DNA of 28,883 bases from a virus. Under the pieces are notes generated by a model. The model saw only the letters and a list, made by a program, of their open reading frames with translations. It ran no database searches and had not been told where the DNA came from. Numbering within the stretch: the first letter of the stretch is position 1; every line of letters begins with the position of its first letter. Of the stretch, positions 26,657 through 28,883 are shown piece after piece. A program made the position numbers and the translations under genes. The DNA lies in the IMG/VR virus record IMGVR_UViG_3300045303_000104, positions 1 through 28,883 of that record. One strand, 5' to 3'.

Positions 26657-28027
26657 TCAAATGGCATGTGCGGGCATCGGTTCCCCTTCTATATCAGCTA
26701 TTGCACGCGTTTTTTGTATGACTAGTTCATTGACACGTTCGTCAAAGGTGTTGGCTAACGTTACAAATCTGACAAAGCACGGCATTGTCTGGCCGATACG
26801 GTGAATACGCTTTACAGCTTGCGCATTGCCGGCTGGTGTCCAATCGCTTTCGAGTACGTCAAGCCGGCGCGCAGCAAACAAGTCTGTGCCAAGCCCGGCT
26901 GACTTCGTGTTGCCAAGAAAGACAGTGACGGTCGGGTCGTCCTGAAACTGCCTTACAGCCCTGTCAGCCTGTCGGTCGCTGACTGTGCCGTTGACCAGCA
27001 CGCAGCTGACGCCATGCTTGCGCAGGAAGTTATAGATAAAGTCAAGCGCAGCGATATGAATGCCCATGACCACGTGTTTCTCGCCACCCGTGATCCGTAG
27101 GTCGTCCAGCAGCATGTGCGCGTAGGGGGCTGCCTTAGCCTCGCCTAGCAAACGCCTTAGCGTCATAATGTGCTGGCTTTCGAGGAAGCTCAGCCCACCT
27201 GATCGGACAGCCTGAACGATGGCATGGCTAAGCGTAGGATACAGCTTTAACAGGTCTATGATCGGCTTCGTGTCGCCGTCCACTATGACCGGGTTCATGC
27301 TCAGTTGGGGCAGCTGGAAGCCCACGTCGGAGAGCGTACGCCGGACACGGCAGCCGTCGATCAGTGCCATCAGATCAACGTAAGCCTCTGGCTTGACCGT
27401 CTGCCGGCTACCATACGCGCTTACGTCGCTGTAGAAGAATTGCTTTATGAACGATGGCGCGGCTAGGGTGGTTGCCCGGCACATCTTGAGAAACGTAAAT
27501 ATGTCGAGCGGGTCGTTGGCCATGGGGGTCCCGCTCATATGCCAAACGTGTTCTGCCCAGTTGATCAGCCCGCCTGTACCGTCGTACTTTTCGCCTAGGA
27601 TGGCGCGCGTACGTCGGGCGTCTTGGTTCTTGACGTAGTGCGCTTCGTCCATGGCCACGAAATCAATGGGCTCACCGCTTGCGTGGATAGAGCCAGCCCA
27701 TTTGGTCGCTTGCTCGTAGCTCGTGACGATTATGTGGTATCGGCCTTTCTGCCACGCGATGAAATCGGCCACGGATCGGCCTTCCGTCACACGGTAGCCA
27801 CGCGTTGCCCATAGGTTGAACTGGAACAGCGTATTGCGGCGGAGCTTGGCCGGCACGATGGCTATACCACGTGTGGCCTTGATCTTGTCCACTGCGCGTA
27901 TCATCTGCGCTGTCTTGCCAAGGCCCATGGCATCGTGCAAGCCACATCGCTCGCGGCTTGCCATGAAGTCCACACCAATCTGTTGGTACGGATAGATTGG
28001 CTTGAATACGCCGGGCTTAATTTGCAT
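26657..28027 (-). CDS. SNF2-family helicase/translocase
   Basis: The 456-residue protein has the full set of SNF2-type superfamily 2 motifs: YPYQQIGVDFM, motif I DAMGLGKTAQ (32-41, K38), motif Ia IVPAKLRRN, motif II MDEAH (D127, E128), motif III SGTPMAND (165-172), then in the second lobe FLGNTKSAGLGTDLFAA (motif V) and QAVKRIHRIGQ (motif VI). Phage members of this compact type occur in replication modules and are thought to remodel or migrate DNA structures. The RuvC-like resolvase gene ends one base upstream, which fits a branch-processing pair. Confidence 0.9.
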   Translation of the reverse strand: MQIKPGVFKPIYPYQQIGVDFMASRERCGLHDAMGLGKTAQMIRAVDKIKATRGIAIVPAKLRRNTLFQFNLWATRGYRVTEGRSVADFIAWQKGRYHIIVTSYEQATKWAGSIHASGEPIDFVAMDEAHYVKNQDARRTRAILGEKYDGTGGLINWAEHVWHMSGTPMANDPLDIFTFLKMCRATTLAAPSFIKQFFYSDVSAYGSRQTVKPEAYVDLMALIDGCRVRRTLSDVGFQLPQLSMNPVIVDGDTKPIIDLLKLYPTLSHAIVQAVRSGGLSFLESQHIMTLRRLLGEAKAAPYAHMLLDDLRITGGEKHVVMGIHIAALDFIYNFLRKHGVSCVLVNGTVSDRQADRAVRQFQDDPTVTVFLGNTKSAGLGTDLFAARRLDVLESDWTPAGNAQAVKRIHRIGQTMPCFVRFVTLANTFDERVNELVIQKTRAIADIEGEPMPAHAI

Positions 28028-28028
28028 G

Positions 28029-28535
28029 TCACTTGCCTACTAGGAACGTTTCACCGTAGTACCCTAGCATGGCCGCTTCTGCCCTGTCAAGTAGCCTGCC
28101 GCCTTTCGGTCCACGCCACAAGCCAGTATGCGTAGGCAACAGGTCGTCCGCACGTTCTAAAATCGCTTGGTCGTCGGTCGCCTCTTTCTTCCCCGGAACA
28201 CGTAAAAGACGTTTCCACGTTGCCGCGGGTATTTCCTCAATCGGTAGCCTGACCGATATGCAAGCCATGCGAACAAGCCCAACGCACACGCCCATAATAA
28301 ACATGCCACGTTGTCCCGGCCTTTCCCATATCTGTTCGATGACCACCCTATCAACGCCTTTGAGTACCGCCATTTCAAAGTACGTGATCAGTGCTACATC
28401 GTCGATACGTGCGCGCTTCGTTTTTCCTACAGTAACCTTGTAAGACGGCATGTCTTCGATTTGAAGTATGCCGCGCTCATGGTCATAATAGGCCAACGCG
28501 CCGCCAAGCCCGCAGTCCACGCCTATGGTGGTCAT
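28029..28535 (-). CDS. RuvC-like Holliday junction resolvase
   Basis: At 168 residues it has the size of RuvC. The RNase H-fold acidic residues are placed as expected: D7 in GVDCGLGGALA, E67 in VVIEQIW, and D150 with E153 in DRAEAAMLGYYG, where the family usually shows D-H-A-x-D-A. The segment IPAATWKRLLRVPGKKEAT is also family-like. It should cut four-way junctions formed in replication and recombination before packaging. The start overlaps the upstream gene by ATGA and the stop lies next to the helicase start. Confidence 0.87.
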   Translation of the reverse strand: MTTIGVDCGLGGALAYYDHERGILQIEDMPSYKVTVGKTKRARIDDVALITYFEMAVLKGVDRVVIEQIWERPGQRGMFIMGVCVGLVRMACISVRLPIEEIPAATWKRLLRVPGKKEATDDQAILERADDLLPTHTGLWRGPKGGRLLDRAEAAMLGYYGETFLVGK

Positions 28536-28756
28536 TCTCGAAAATCGTACATCATACGTATCTGTTCTACGATATTATCAATCGACTGAGATTTTTGTGC
28601 TTTGCTAATATCAAGTCCCTGTACCGTTTTCACGATAACCCAACTTAATGCAAACACTGTCTCTTCGGCTGCATAATCAAGTGTTTGCTCACGTACGATC
28701 TCGATAAGCGCATGAGGCGCGGGGCGTTTGCCCCTAGTCCGTGTTCTTCCGGTCAT
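28532..28756 (-). CDS. Small hypothetical protein upstream of the resolvase
   Basis: The ATG at 28756 overlaps the stop of the upstream partial gene as ATGA, so I prefer it to a frame start at 28792. The 74-residue product has a very basic N-terminus (TGRTRTRGKRPAPH) followed by helices (LIEIVREQTLDYAAEETVFALSWVIVKTV; SIDNIVEQIRMMY). It may bind nucleic acid, but no family is recognised. It overlaps the resolvase start by four bases. Confidence 0.68.
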   Translation of the reverse strand: MTGRTRTRGKRPAPHALIEIVREQTLDYAAEETVFALSWVIVKTVQGLDISKAQKSQSIDNIVEQIRMMYDFRE

Positions 28757-28883
28757 GGTCGTTTGAAGCCTGTAGCTTCTGCGTGTTTCCACGCCAGTAG
28801 CATGAGCGCGATATAGGGCTCTTTCATGAATGCCACAAATTCATCGTACGTCGGCTTGCGTAGCTCTGATACACCTAGAAAGA
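28753..28883 (-). CDS. Partial hypothetical protein, start beyond window end
   Basis: On the minus strand one frame stays open from the window edge to a TGA at 28753-28755 and encodes the last 42 or so residues of a protein (FLGVSELRKPTYDEFVAFMK, then LMLLAWKHAEATGFKRP). The stop overlaps the next gene's ATG, as is usual in this operon, which supports it being real. Too little is present to assign a family. Confidence 0.6.
   Translation of the reverse strand, partial: FLGVSELRKPTYDEFVAFMKEPYIALMLLAWKHAEATGFKRP

Overview
The window is part of the genome of a tailed phage (or integrated prophage) with a short, T7-like tail. The evidence is a tail adaptor and tail nozzle pair, a run of large ejected internal virion proteins with no tape measure or tail tube genes, a one-piece tail fibre and a compact lysis cassette. 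Coding density is near complete. Genes overlap by 1 to 4 bases or sit a few bases apart. No tRNA, rRNA, integrase, CRISPR array or insertion sequence is visible. No single-subunit RNA polymerase lies in the window, so transcription control cannot be judged. The host cannot be named; the multi-step lysis genes, including a secreted protein, suit a Gram-negative host.

Left half, plus strand (2-18036), virion and lysis. In order: the end of a small head or structural protein; tail adaptor; tail nozzle enlarged by discoidin-like domains; a GNAT-like gp13-type protein; a small gp14-type core protein; three large ejection proteins, the first carrying both an M15-type peptidase motif and a lytic transglycosylase domain; tail fibre with an alanine-rich heptad shaft; a small post-fibre protein; two small membrane proteins; a secreted cysteine-containing protein; a tiny cysteine-rich ORF; and an endolysin with a peptidoglycan-binding domain plus an NlpC/P60-like amidase domain.

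Junction (18037-18141). The two operons converge on an 11-bp perfect GC-rich hairpin, probably a bidirectional terminator.

Right half, minus strand (18142-28883), replication and recombination, read from right to left. In order: a cut-off hypothetical protein, a small hypothetical protein, a RuvC-like resolvase, an SNF2-type helicase, two small hypothetical proteins, a DUF2800 Fe-S PD-(D/E)XK nuclease, a DUF2815 single-strand-binding protein, a small protein resembling the Acb2/Tad1 hairpin family (a possible anti-CBASS sponge), a phage-type family A DNA polymerase, a small hypothetical protein, a PrimPol-AAA primase/helicase, a HAD-type phosphatase and a small membrane protein. Together these can prime, unwind and copy DNA and resolve recombination intermediates.

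The points most worth a second look are the apparently nested discoidin domains in the nozzle, the Acb2-like protein, the dual cell-wall enzyme on one ejection protein, two GC-rich patches (in the gp13-like gene and at the operon junction), and several short repeated intergenic elements.
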